Of a stretch of DNA of 64,000 nucleotides, positions 44,984-55,500 are shown piece after piece. Below the pieces are notes generated by a model. That model did no database searches and was not told the DNA's origin. It saw nothing but the letters and a program-made list of their open reading frames with translations. Numbering within the stretch: the stretch's first letter is position 1; each line of letters begins with the position of its first letter. The stretch spans positions 3,195,001 through 3,259,000 of the forward strand of contig NZ_CP041637.1 of assembly GCF_007197735.1 (NCBI RefSeq), written 5' to 3'. The translations under genes and the position numbers were made by a program. Origin of the DNA: Formosa sediminum. Its GTDB lineage: Bacteria; Bacteroidota; Bacteroidia; Flavobacteriales; Flavobacteriaceae.

Positions 44984-46192
44984 TTAGGGAGTAGCTAAGG
45001 TTAATAATTTACTCTTGGTTAGTAATTGTTTCTCTACTGTAATATTAAATATATTACCATTAACAGATTTAATTTTTAGGTTAACTTTTTGTTGGCTATC
45101 AGTTTCTGAATCTTTGTTAATTAAATCGCAGAGCACTATATCATTACCATTTATTTGTAAAATTTCATCGCCGTAATGTAAAATATTTTGAAGCTCTTTA
45201 TCCCAAACAAACCCAACAATTAACTTATGATCTTTAAGTGTTTTACTAAAATTAAATTCTGGAACTTCTACATTAATCTTATTTGATTTTGCGTTAAAAT
45301 AAAACTTTTTATGTATAAAATCTAAAGTTACAATACCATGTTTTAATAGTTCTGAACCTATCCTAGAATTACGATCGTTAGTTGTTGTGGTTATAATATT
45401 ATTAAGCGCTATATTATTTATTTCTAGCGTAGGCAAATGTAATCTATAATGTTTTTTAACAGGAACATCTCCAAACAGACTTATTGATGATGCTCCTTCA
45501 CTTTCCCCAAGAGCATTGAAAATTGGGTCTTTTGAAAAAATTTTAAAATGTGTTTTAGATAAATCATACAAACCATTGGCTCCTGTATCTACTAAAACTT
45601 GTTCTCTACCACTCGCCTCACCTTTTAATTTAACCCAAATATAGGGACTACTTTGCACGCCAACTAGTTTCATTTTACTGGCGTTTTTCCTGTCTAATTG
45701 TAATAACTTTTTATTATTTGTGAGGTATATTTTTTTTTGATCTACATCAATTTGTATAATTGATTTTCTTAACATATTACTACCAATAAAACCATCGACT
45801 CCAAAACACTCAAAAATTGGATTTTGTTTTTTATCGAATACTAAAGTGGCTGTATTTTCAAAAACCAGATCCCCAAATTTTAATTGATTCACAGAGACAA
45901 CATCTAAATTTTCTTTTATACCACTAGCATCGGTTATAGGAATTGTATTTAAAAATTTAGGAGCAATTACATTACTAATGTCTTTAGTAATTATATTTGG
46001 TGCACCTGTATCAAGAATAAATTTATAGGTAACACCTTCTATTTCTACAGGAACAATAATTTTTTCCGTTTCAAATTCAAAATCTATAGTTTCAAAATAG
46101 TCATCGGCCGGAATTTCTCCAATATTTAGGTCAATTTTTTGAGCGTAAATTTGAGTCACTAAAAAAATCAAATAATAAGGTAGGTTTTTCAT
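44984..46192 (-). CDS. Secreted retropepsin-like aspartic protease with tandem domains and PDZ-like tail
   Basis: The 402-residue protein has a signal peptide (KNLPYYLIFLVTQIYAQ). Two aspartic-protease half-domains follow, each with its own active-site motif: LDTGAPNIITKD with Asp61 and LVDTGANGLYDLSK with Asp202. Each is followed by a hydrophobic-hydrophobic-Gly element (GVDGFIGSNML near 131-141 and RIGSELLKHG near 286). Two lobes in one chain could form an internal pseudo-dimer. The C-terminus (about 305-400, including DEILQINGNDIVLCDL) resembles a PDZ domain. It is predicted to be periplasmic or secreted. The gene is divergent from the methyltransferase gene. Confidence 0.85.
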   Translation of the reverse strand: MKNLPYYLIFLVTQIYAQKIDLNIGEIPADDYFETIDFEFETEKIIVPVEIEGVTYKFILDTGAPNIITKDISNVIAPKFLNTIPITDASGIKENLDVVSVNQLKFGDLVFENTATLVFDKKQNPIFECFGVDGFIGSNMLRKSIIQIDVDQKKIYLTNNKKLLQLDRKNASKMKLVGVQSSPYIWVKLKGEASGREQVLVDTGANGLYDLSKTHFKIFSKDPIFNALGESEGASSISLFGDVPVKKHYRLHLPTLEINNIALNNIITTTTNDRNSRIGSELLKHGIVTLDFIHKKFYFNAKSNKINVEVPEFNFSKTLKDHKLIVGFVWDKELQNILHYGDEILQINGNDIVLCDLINKDSETDSQQKVNLKIKSVNGNIFNITVEKQLLTKSKLLTLATP

Positions 46193-46320
46193 TTTCAGGA
46201 TTTGAGCTCATTAAAAATACATGATTTAAATTTAAAACCTAGTGTATAATTTATAATAAAACTTCAATTATATCTGGTTTCATTTTTAAAATCTTTAATC
46301 ATTTAATTAATATTGTAGGT

Positions 46321-46977
46321 ATGAAGCAAAAAACAAAAAAACCTTGGCCTACTAAAGCTGCAATGGAACAGGTTTATGACATGAAACTTTGGGGAGATAA
46401 TCACACTAAATTTTATTCCGGAGAGGGCTCGCACCATCCAGACCTTGTTTGGCCTTATTTAGAAAATATAAAAACGTTTTTAAACCATTTTTCTTCTCCT
46501 ATAGTAGTTTGCGATTTAGGTTGTGGCGATTTTAATATTGGAAGACATTTAGTAAAACACAGCAAAAAATATATTGCTGTAGATATAGTGCCCAGTTTAA
46601 TTGCCTACAATATAAACACATTTAATTATGAAAATTTAGAATTTAAATGTTTAGATATTGCTAAAGATGCTTTACCCTCTGGAGATTGTGCGATATTAAG
46701 ACAAGTATTACAGCATTTATCTAATACGGAAATACAATGTATTTTAAATAAACTTACAGCATTTAAATATGTAATTATAACAGAACATATTCCTGAAGGT
46801 GATTTTATTCCTAATTTAGATATTATTTCTGGGCAAGGTATTAGGTTAAAAAAAGGTAGTGGTGTAAATATTTTAGAAGCTCCGTTTAATTTTAAGGTTA
46901 AAAAAGTAACAGAACTACTCAGTGTAACCTCAAAACAATTTCAAGGCAAAATTGTAACAACTTGCTATATGATTTAA
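46321..46977 (+). CDS. Class I SAM-dependent methyltransferase
   Basis: The 218-residue protein has the SAM-binding motif VVCDLGCGDFNIGRHL near residue 61, the acidic motif AVDIVPSLIAYN near residue 84, and CLDIAKDALPSGDCAILRQVLQHLSN as post-motif. This is the standard Rossmann methyltransferase layout. The acceptor is unknown. It is a single gene between divergent and convergent neighbours. Confidence 0.83.
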   Translation: MKQKTKKPWPTKAAMEQVYDMKLWGDNHTKFYSGEGSHHPDLVWPYLENIKTFLNHFSSPIVVCDLGCGDFNIGRHLVKHSKKYIAVDIVPSLIAYNINTFNYENLEFKCLDIAKDALPSGDCAILRQVLQHLSNTEIQCILNKLTAFKYVIITEHIPEGDFIPNLDIISGQGIRLKKGSGVNILEAPFNFKVKKVTELLSVTSKQFQGKIVTTCYMI

Positions 46978-47346
46978 ACATACCCGAACAGAGCTATAAC
47001 TCATTTTTTGTTTTAAACTTATTGCCAAGCGCTGTTTCTACATTCTAGAAAATTAAAAATTACTATAGAAAAGACAAATACAATTTCAAATAGAATTCCT
47101 GCTGACGCCGCAATAGTAAATAAAGGATTATCTGCAACTGCTATATTTGAAATTATATTTTATAGACCTCTTAATTAATGAGATTAACAACTAAACTTAA
47201 GGCTAATATTTTGAATATAAACGGATTAAATTAAAGCGTTTAACACTTAAATAGAATACGTTACAACTCAAATAAAAAGACTAAACTATTAGTAACATAA
47301 AATTTAACGGTATAAAAAATTAAAATAAAACTGATACCATTAAAAA
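46978..47346. other. Intergenic region with a possible membrane-protein gene remnant
   Basis: No intact gene is present. On the minus strand 47159-47019, 46 sense codons follow an in-frame TAA without any start codon. They encode a hydrophobic stretch (SNIAVADNPLFTIAASAGI, then LFEIVFVFSIVIFNFLEC) that resembles the loop and helix of DUF4386-like membrane proteins. It may be a gene relic; confidence is low. The rest is AT-rich and shows nothing. Confidence 0.35.
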
Positions 47347-48051
47347 TTAATTTTCTGTGTACTTATAGAATGTTAGCTTCTTATCGATTAGATTTAACTT
47401 TACAAATCCGCTTCTTATTCCCATATAAACATGGTCATAATCTATTACTGCTAAAGAATTAGGGTACAAATCAGACCAAAATGCATTTCTAAAGATTAGT
47501 TTTTGTTTAAAATCTTCAACTACATAGAAGTGTTTATGTGTCGCAATTAAAAATGTGTTTTTAAAACATGTAAAAGCCTCTGGCGTGTCTTTAAACTCTA
47601 AGCGCTTGTTAAAAGTAAAATGGTCTCCATCTTGTATTAATTCATATATGGCTCCGCCTGTATAAGATAAATGAGCAAGAGCTTCTATAAAATAGATACG
47701 CTCCTTGAATTTAAAAATGAATTTAATGTTTCCTGATTTTATTTCAATTTGCTTTGTAGAGTCCTGAGATGGGACAAATATTAATTTGCCACTCGCGCCA
47801 TGGGTAATACCTTTTAAGGTGCCATTTTCTAATTTCAACTCAGCAGCCTCACGCCCTGTATTTTGAGTAATTTTTAGAGATTGATCTTCAATACTTACAC
47901 TAAAATTATGTGTTGAATGATTCAGTTGAAACCAATCATCTGTATATAATTTTGGAATATCTGTTTTAATAAATTCTTTATGGATATTAACGTTTACATC
48001 TTGACACGTGAATACACTTAATAATAGAAAACAAAAAAAAACTCTTTTCAT
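47347..48051 (-). CDS. Hypothetical exported protein
   Basis: The 234-residue protein starts with a hydrophobic signal (KRVFFCFLLLSVFTCQ) whose Cys could be a lipidation site, though Thr at -1 is unusual. The mature region is beta-rich, with repeating short strands such as SVSIEDQSLKIT, GKLIFVPSQD and HFYVVEDFKQK, as in small beta-propeller-like proteins. No enzymatic motif is seen, and I do not recognise a family. Confidence 0.55.
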   Translation of the reverse strand: MKRVFFCFLLLSVFTCQDVNVNIHKEFIKTDIPKLYTDDWFQLNHSTHNFSVSIEDQSLKITQNTGREAAELKLENGTLKGITHGASGKLIFVPSQDSTKQIEIKSGNIKFIFKFKERIYFIEALAHLSYTGGAIYELIQDGDHFTFNKRLEFKDTPEAFTCFKNTFLIATHKHFYVVEDFKQKLIFRNAFWSDLYPNSLAVIDYDHVYMGIRSGFVKLNLIDKKLTFYKYTEN

Positions 48052-48182
48052 TTTTTAAAAGCTTACTTGGTATTTGAGTACATTTTTAAACATAAATTAA
48101 AGGTGCAATTTAAAATCTAATGTAATAAATCAATAACAGATTTCAAAAGCACTTAAACCACTAAATTTAGTGATATTAAAAT

Positions 48183-48941
48183 CTATAAATTTAAATTTGG
48201 TTTAACGATAGTTCTTCGGGTATATTTACGTTTAGTTTTTATGATTTTAAACCTAAAATCGTCAAAAAACAAACTGACAATTAATATAATTGCAGCTATA
48301 AGTAATGTATTTAATTTAAATTGAAGTTCTGAATACATAAAGCCACCTATTAAACCGCCTGAGAAAAAGAATAAAATAATAAATATTCGCAATTTAATAT
48401 TCGATTTTAATTTTTCTCTATTATGATGTAGCTTCGGGAAAAATAATTGAGATAGATCTATACCTAAATCTGTAAAAAGGCCTGTTAAATGCGTTGTTCT
48501 TACTACTGCATTAGAAATTTTAGTTACAAAAGAATTTTGAATTCCCATAGCTAAAAGCAATAAACACACAATAATATTGGGTGATGTAAACGTTACAAAA
48601 TTACTTAATGCTCCAATTGAAATTAAAATTAAACATTCTAAAAGTGTAGGCCATACAAAAACATTAAGTTGTTTGTTGGCTTTAAAATTTTCTATTAACA
48701 CACTAGATATAAACGAACCACACAGAAAAGAAAATATATAAATAAAATATATAGTCCCTCTCCAAAACTCTAAATGCTCTACATCTTTAATAAATAATGC
48801 AAAATGGCCTGTTACATTAGTTGTTAATTGTTTAAAGGCTAAATATCCTGAAACGTTTACGACTCCTGCAACAAAAGACAATATCGTTGCAATACGTAGA
48901 TTATGCTTTAATGTCCGGCTCTTACCTTGATGTCTAAACAT
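48183..48941 (-). CDS. DUF1275 / YoaK family membrane protein
   Basis: The 252-residue protein has about six hydrophobic segments and the YoaK-type motifs ILSFVAGVVNVSGYLAF at the N-terminus, TTNVTGHFALF near residue 36 and AMGIQNSFVTKISNAVVRTTHLTG near residue 130. DUF1275 is an uncharacterised transporter-like family. The C-terminus is basic (KIIKTKRKYTRRTIVKPN). It is a single minus-strand gene. Confidence 0.85.
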   Translation of the reverse strand: MFRHQGKSRTLKHNLRIATILSFVAGVVNVSGYLAFKQLTTNVTGHFALFIKDVEHLEFWRGTIYFIYIFSFLCGSFISSVLIENFKANKQLNVFVWPTLLECLILISIGALSNFVTFTSPNIIVCLLLLAMGIQNSFVTKISNAVVRTTHLTGLFTDLGIDLSQLFFPKLHHNREKLKSNIKLRIFIILFFFSGGLIGGFMYSELQFKLNTLLIAAIILIVSLFFDDFRFKIIKTKRKYTRRTIVKPNLNL

Positions 48942-49011
48942 TAGATTTTTTATTTATTGTAACATTTAAATTTTAAACTCGCATTTAAATAGCCTTTCAA
49001 TTGTCACAAAA

Positions 49012-49035
49012 AAAAATCTCTAAACAGAGATTTTT
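49012..49035 (-). terminator. Terminator after mgsA
   Basis: AAAAATCTCT and AGAGATTTTT pair around AAAC and lie ten bases after the mgsA stop, with a T-run on the minus strand. Confidence 0.85.
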
Positions 49036-49044
49036 ATTATTTTA

Positions 49045-49407
49045 TTATAAGCCTTTCATAAGTAAACTTGCTGTAGCAGGATTAGTTGCTAAAGGTACAT
49101 CGTGTACATCGCAAATACGCATAAGCATAAAAATATCTGGTTCATGAGGGTGCTTTTCTAGTGGATCTCTAAAAAAAAGTACCATATTACATAAACCTTC
49201 GGCTACACGTGCAGCTATTTGAGCATCTCCACCTAGAGGACCAGATAAATAAGGTGTAACCTTAAACCCAGCTTTTTCTACTTTAGTTCCTGTAGTTCCT
49301 GTAGAAATTAATGCTATTTGTTTTTGATCTAATACTTCACGATGTTCATTTAAAAACTGAACCATTTCAGCTTTTTTACCATCGTGAGCTATAATTGCTA
49401 TCTCCAT
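49045..49407 (-). CDS. mgsA: Methylglyoxal synthase
   Basis: The 120-residue enzyme converts dihydroxyacetone phosphate to methylglyoxal and phosphate, a bypass of lower glycolysis under phosphate stress. The active-site Asp61 lies in SGPLGGDAQIAARV, the phosphate loop is ISTGTTGTKVE near residue 35, and FRDPLEKHPHEPDI near residue 80 is typical. It is shorter than E. coli MgsA (152) because the N- and C-terminal extensions are absent, which is common in this phylum. Its first base overlaps the stop of the upstream sugar-kinase-like gene, so translation is coupled. Confidence 0.95.
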   Translation of the reverse strand: MEIAIIAHDGKKAEMVQFLNEHREVLDQKQIALISTGTTGTKVEKAGFKVTPYLSGPLGGDAQIAARVAEGLCNMVLFFRDPLEKHPHEPDIFMLMRICDVHDVPLATNPATASLLMKGL

Positions 49408-50270
49408 TATTCTATATTATCTGTATGAAATTTTGCTAAACCTTCAATAGGGCGTCTTACAAAATTACCCACTTTAAAGTTTAATTCTTCTGCAACTGCT
49501 AATATTTCGTCTTTAGCAAAGTAAGCTATAGATCCAGCAAAATGAACCGGTACTGTTTTGATTTCTTCTTTAAATTGTAATATTTGATTCTTAGCAAATA
49601 ATCTTATACCTTCTTTAATTAAATTTTGAATGTACTCAGAATCTTTATTTAAAAACATAAATTCTGCAAAAGATGCTAAAAAGGCATTTGGATTAGGTTG
49701 TTTATAAATATTGTATTTAATATAATCGGCCTCTAAATTATATTTATCTGCCATGGCCACGCGAATCGTTTCTGGCATTTTATTAAAATAATAATCACGT
49801 ATTAATTGTTTTCCGAAGTAATTTCCACTAGCATCATCCATAAGGCTCCATCCAAGCGATTTTACACGTTGATGTAATTGTGTACCATCAAAATAACTAC
49901 AATTAGATCCTGTTCCTAAAATACAAACTACAGCAGCTTCTGTAGGTGTATTTATTGTTGAACATACAGCTGCCATAGTGTCTTCATCTACAGTGACCTC
50001 TGCATTAGAAAAAAACTCTTCTAAAATAAGTTTTAATTGTGCTTTTGGTTTTTCTGTTCCACAACCTGCTCCATAAAAAAAGACATGAGTAACATCTTTT
50101 TTATATTCTTTTAAGACTTCACTTCCTTTTATAATTTTTTTTAATTTCTTTTCAGAAAGAATTGCTGGATTAAGTCCGCTTGTTCTAATTTTTTCGAGAA
50201 GTTGTTTCCCATTTTTATCTACAGCCATCCAGTCGGATTTTGTAGAACCACTATCAACTATTAAAATCAT
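49407..50270 (-). CDS. BadF/BadG-type ATPase, probable N-acetylglucosamine kinase-like
   Basis: The 287-residue protein has an ASKHA actin-like fold. The phosphate-1 loop is VDSGSTKSDWMAV at the N-terminus, CILGTGSNCSYFDG near residue 117 is the phosphate-2 loop, and GWSLMDDASGNYFGKQLIRDYY follows. This matches N-acetylglucosamine kinase-like members of the BadF/BadG/BcrA/BcrD family, which probably phosphorylate amino sugars, for example those recovered from cell wall. It overlaps mgsA by one base. It sits downstream of the gap terminator and may have its own promoter. Confidence 0.83.
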   Translation of the reverse strand: MILIVDSGSTKSDWMAVDKNGKQLLEKIRTSGLNPAILSEKKLKKIIKGSEVLKEYKKDVTHVFFYGAGCGTEKPKAQLKLILEEFFSNAEVTVDEDTMAAVCSTINTPTEAAVVCILGTGSNCSYFDGTQLHQRVKSLGWSLMDDASGNYFGKQLIRDYYFNKMPETIRVAMADKYNLEADYIKYNIYKQPNPNAFLASFAEFMFLNKDSEYIQNLIKEGIRLFAKNQILQFKEEIKTVPVHFAGSIAYFAKDEILAVAEELNFKVGNFVRRPIEGLAKFHTDNIE

Positions 50271-50291
50271 GAGTTAGTTTTGATATAAAAA

Positions 50292-50337
50292 AACTCCACA
50301 GAATACTGTGCTTATAACACAATAACTCTGTGGAGTT
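50292..50337 (-). terminator. Terminator after gap (pfkA-gap unit)
   Basis: AACTCCACAGA and TCTGTGGAGTT pair with eleven bases each, with an inner CTGTG/CACA pairing. A run of seven T follows on the minus strand. Confidence 0.85.
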
Positions 50338-50355
50338 ATTATTAATTAATACAAA

Positions 50356-51369
<1,014 letters not shown>

Positions 51370-51382
51370 CTAAATTTAATGT

Positions 51383-52369
51383 TTAAGTGGTCATGATATC
51401 TGACACACGTAATAATTCTAAGTTAATTTTTGATTGTCCTTTTATGGCTTGATCTAAAGGTGTTAAATCCATAATATCGTTTAACAATCCAACCATAAAA
51501 GTTGATTTTCCTTCTAACAAGCTTTCTACTGCTTTTACTCCCATACGGCTAGCCAAAACTCGGTCGAAGCACGATGGTGAACCACCACGTTGCATATGCC
51601 CTAATACTGATACACGTACTTCATATTCCGACATATGCTCATCTACATAGTCCTTTAATTCAAATACGTTTTTACCAATTTTATCGCCTTCTGCAACGAC
51701 TACTATACTCGACGATTTCCCAGAAGCTTTACTTCTATGTAAAGATTCTAGTAATCGATCTAATCCTAAATTTTCTTCTGGTATTAACACCTCTTCTGCA
51801 CCACCGGCAACACCTACATTTAATGCGATGTGCCCTACGTCACGCCCCATAACCTCTATAAAGAATAATCGGTCGTGAGAACTGGCGGTATCTCTAATTT
51901 TGTCGATAACTTCTACAACTGTATTTAAGGCCGTATCGTAACCTAAAGTATGTGTGGTTCCGTAAATATCATTATCTATAGTTCCAGGTATCCCCATTAC
52001 AGGGATATCAAATTCTTGGTTAAACACCATTGCACCTGTAAAACTACCGTCTCCACCAATTACTACGATAGCATCTATATTTTCTTTTTGAAGATTAGCG
52101 TAAGCTTTCTTACGTCCCGCTTCAGTCATAAATTCTTTAGACCGAGCCGATTTTAAAATGGTACCACCTTTATTTATAATTCCTTTAACACTACGTGCGT
52201 CCATGGTCTCAAAATCGCCTTCAATCATCCCTTGATATCCACGATAGATACCAACACATTCTATTTCGTGATAGGCACATGTTCTTACCACAGAACGAAT
52301 AGCGGCATTCATTCCAGGAGCATCTCCTCCTGATGTTAAAACACCTATTTTTTTAATGGTTTTTGACAT
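51383..52369 (-). CDS. pfkA: ATP-dependent 6-phosphofructokinase
   Basis: The 328-residue enzyme phosphorylates fructose-6-phosphate in glycolysis. It has the PfkA nucleotide-binding GGDAPGMNAAIR (14-25), IGGDGSFTGA (104-113) and catalytic PGTIDND (128-134), and the substrate loop EVMGRDVG near residue 168. Gly at the position of GGDGS favours ATP rather than pyrophosphate as donor. It heads the pfkA-gap unit. Confidence 0.97.
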   Translation of the reverse strand: MSKTIKKIGVLTSGGDAPGMNAAIRSVVRTCAYHEIECVGIYRGYQGMIEGDFETMDARSVKGIINKGGTILKSARSKEFMTEAGRKKAYANLQKENIDAIVVIGGDGSFTGAMVFNQEFDIPVMGIPGTIDNDIYGTTHTLGYDTALNTVVEVIDKIRDTASSHDRLFFIEVMGRDVGHIALNVGVAGGAEEVLIPEENLGLDRLLESLHRSKASGKSSSIVVVAEGDKIGKNVFELKDYVDEHMSEYEVRVSVLGHMQRGGSPSCFDRVLASRMGVKAVESLLEGKSTFMVGLLNDIMDLTPLDQAIKGQSKINLELLRVSDIMTT

Positions 52370-52523
52370 CTTGCATTGATTTATTAGCTAATTTACTAAA
52401 GAAAATCAATATACAAAACCCCTTTTAATACTTTTTAACACCCCTCATTAAACTATAACGTTTGAATTAAAAAAAAGTTAAAAACTTATTTATTAATTAA
52501 TTAAAAGATGAATTTTAGAAGAA

Positions 52524-55500
52524 TTATTCGTCTGAATTTTCGGGTTTCACAAAGATAAGTTCAGGAGTAACTGTATTTGAATTTGGAGATTCATTTTCAG
52601 GATTTTGCTCTAAATTTTTAATCTTTTCTCCTTTAAATATTTTTTGAAGTAGCTCTTTAAAAGTATCAAAATCTACATTGTAAGAAATTCCTACACCTTG
52701 GGTGTATCCTGTTTCTTCACCAAAGTCTTGAATGCTATTTTCACGATTAAAAACACTTGCTGTTAATGACCCGTCTACATTTAAAAGAAAACGCACTTCA
52801 ATATCTCCTGCAATAACCGTCTGACTTACACCGCCAACAGGGACATCTACGTTACCATTAATCATAACACGATCGCTAATTTGGGTTTGTAGTGTTACTC
52901 CGAATCTGTCATCTGTTTCGTAATTGGGATTGTTCTCTCCCAATTCGTAATTTAAACCAATATTAAGTTTATTGTTACTGTCTGAAAATAGTCCGTTAAC
53001 TATACCATTTAAACGCTCTGTTAATGTACCATATGGATTTATACCTGTTAAGCCACTAGAAAAAGATCCTGTTGTTAATAAATATAATGCTTGGTTGTCT
53101 TTATCTTCTTTAGATTCTAATCTATAATTAAGTTCTGATTTTACTGTTGAATTTACTGTTGGAAACGAAAAGCCAAAATTAATTTCTGGCTGCTCTAACT
53201 TTTCGGTTAAGTCTATTTCTACATTTACAGGAATACTTTGGTTAATAGGGTTATCTAGTAATGGTGAAGGATTTGCTTGGGTAGTATAAATGGCTTTAAG
53301 ATTTATTCGGGCTCCTAATGGATCTCCATCCCATGCTAAAGTTCCTCCTGGTTGCACATTAAATTCTTTTTGTACTAAGCCACCATACATAAAATTGTAC
53401 ACACCTTTAAACACAGAAAAGTCACCATATATATTAAATTTACCATTGGTATTAATTTCTATTAATAAAGCGCCTACTCCATGTCCTTTTATGGTACTGC
53501 CAGAATCCCGATCCATTACAATTTCAATCTCTGCATTATTATTTACTTCCAAATCAAAATCTAATTCTAAACCTCTAATATCTTTTAATACTAATTCTTT
53601 ACCTTCCAGCTTAGCTTGTTTTTCTTCTGGAGTTAAAAAATGTATAAATGTATTGTCTCCAAAGGATTCTGAATCGCTCATTGGAATTTTAAAAACTGTA
53701 CCTGCTTTTGTTTCGCCCACTACAGAGATTACTAATTCTTCTGTAGGGCCGTAAATTGTAGCACTACCTCCAATAAATCCGGTACCATAATATAGGGCAT
53801 CTTCAGAGTCGTCTGTATTTAAAACAAGTAATTTATCTGTTTTAATATCTAAACCAAGTTCCCATTCAGAAAAATTATTATGGCGTATAAAACCGCCTAA
53901 AACACCTTTAGTATTATATACATTATCTGAGATCTGAATTGTATTGAAAATAAATTCTTGATTTTTTAAAATAACTTGAGAGTTATTTGCAAAATTATAA
54001 TTAGTATTTAATAACGGGATTAATAACCCGGCATCACGGAGTCGTAAATCGCCTTCTAAAGCGGGCTTTTTTAAATTCCCTATCACTTTAGCATCCCCAG
54101 ATACAAAACCTCTAATATCGCTTATTACATCTTTTCCTAACGGACTAAAAGGCTTTAAATTAAAATCTTCAAATTTTAAATCTATGTCTATATACGATTC
54201 ATTATTTAAAGCATCGATGTAACCTATTGCTAAAAAAGAATTGGTTTCATCGTCTTTAATTTTAGAATTTACAAAATAACGTGTTAAATTTTCATTTCCA
54301 GTAATGTTTCCACTAAACGAACCTAATTTAAAATTATTTACACTTAGGGAATCTATAGTAACATCTGCACTTGGTAAATATTGACCGTTTTGCTGAAACA
54401 CATCTACTTTACCATTTAATAAACCTCCTAATTCTAAACTATCTAATTCTGGGGAAATTTTTGCTAAATCGACATTTTTAAAATTAAGTTCTAAATCTTT
54501 TTGAGTAGAATCTTTTAAGAATCCTGATAAAGAAATCTCCTCATTATCTAGAGACATCACGAGCTTATCAATATTTATTTCTTTTAAATCTTTAGAAAAC
54601 TCAATTTTATTTAAGGTGTCTCTAGATTCGTTTACTAACCACTTACTATTTTTAAATGTAACATCGGACTTTTTGAAGCCAAGTACAGAATTATTATCTG
54701 TATTTATAGTATGATAAAAATTTAAGTTAAACACATCGTTATTTCGCTTACCACCTTGAAATTCTGAACGCATAAACAAAGTGTCGTTTATGGTTTTGTT
54801 TACGAGATTAAAACGTGATAAATTATAAAACTTAGTCTTAATACTATCTACTTCTATAAACGTGTTAAATAAAGGATTGTTATTATCTATATCTATAGAA
54901 ATATTACTAGCAAAATAATCGTATAATCTAATTTCTGGAGACCTAAACATAACATCTAATAACTGATCGTTACTTTGTACATGTCCTTTTATAAAAGTAT
55001 TTTTTCCTAGTCTTATATTGGGATAAAATACTTCAACTATTTTATTGTAAATAGTAAAGTTGAAATCTACAAATTGATTTTCTGGAACTTTTACAGGATC
55101 AAAATTTCTATAAATACTACCAATAGCATTTTCAAACATTATCCCGAGATCTCTAAATCTGAAGTTTCCATTCATTTCTCCTTCAATTATATCTGGAGAA
55201 TTTACACTTACATATCTTATGGAATCTCTAAATACAGATGTTATTGTAAAAGCATCGAACACATAGTTGTCGTGCTCATTCTTATAATTAGCATTTGTGA
55301 TTGCAAATAGACCTTCTACATCGTTAATGGTAGTCCCTAATGCTTTAACTTCTACTAAACCTTTAAATTGAGATAATGTATCGTTTTTTACAAAGTTTAG
55401 TAATCTTAAATCTGCATACTTAACATCTGCAACAAAATCTACCTTTTTTGTAACTTTAGAAAAATCTGCAATCCCATTAAATTCTAATTTAAAATTTGGA

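Noticed and set aside
53290-53754. Plus-strand frame of about 154 codons inside the TamB-like gene
   Set aside because: It is the opposite-strand shadow of a long, well supported coding frame and its product has no recognisable features.
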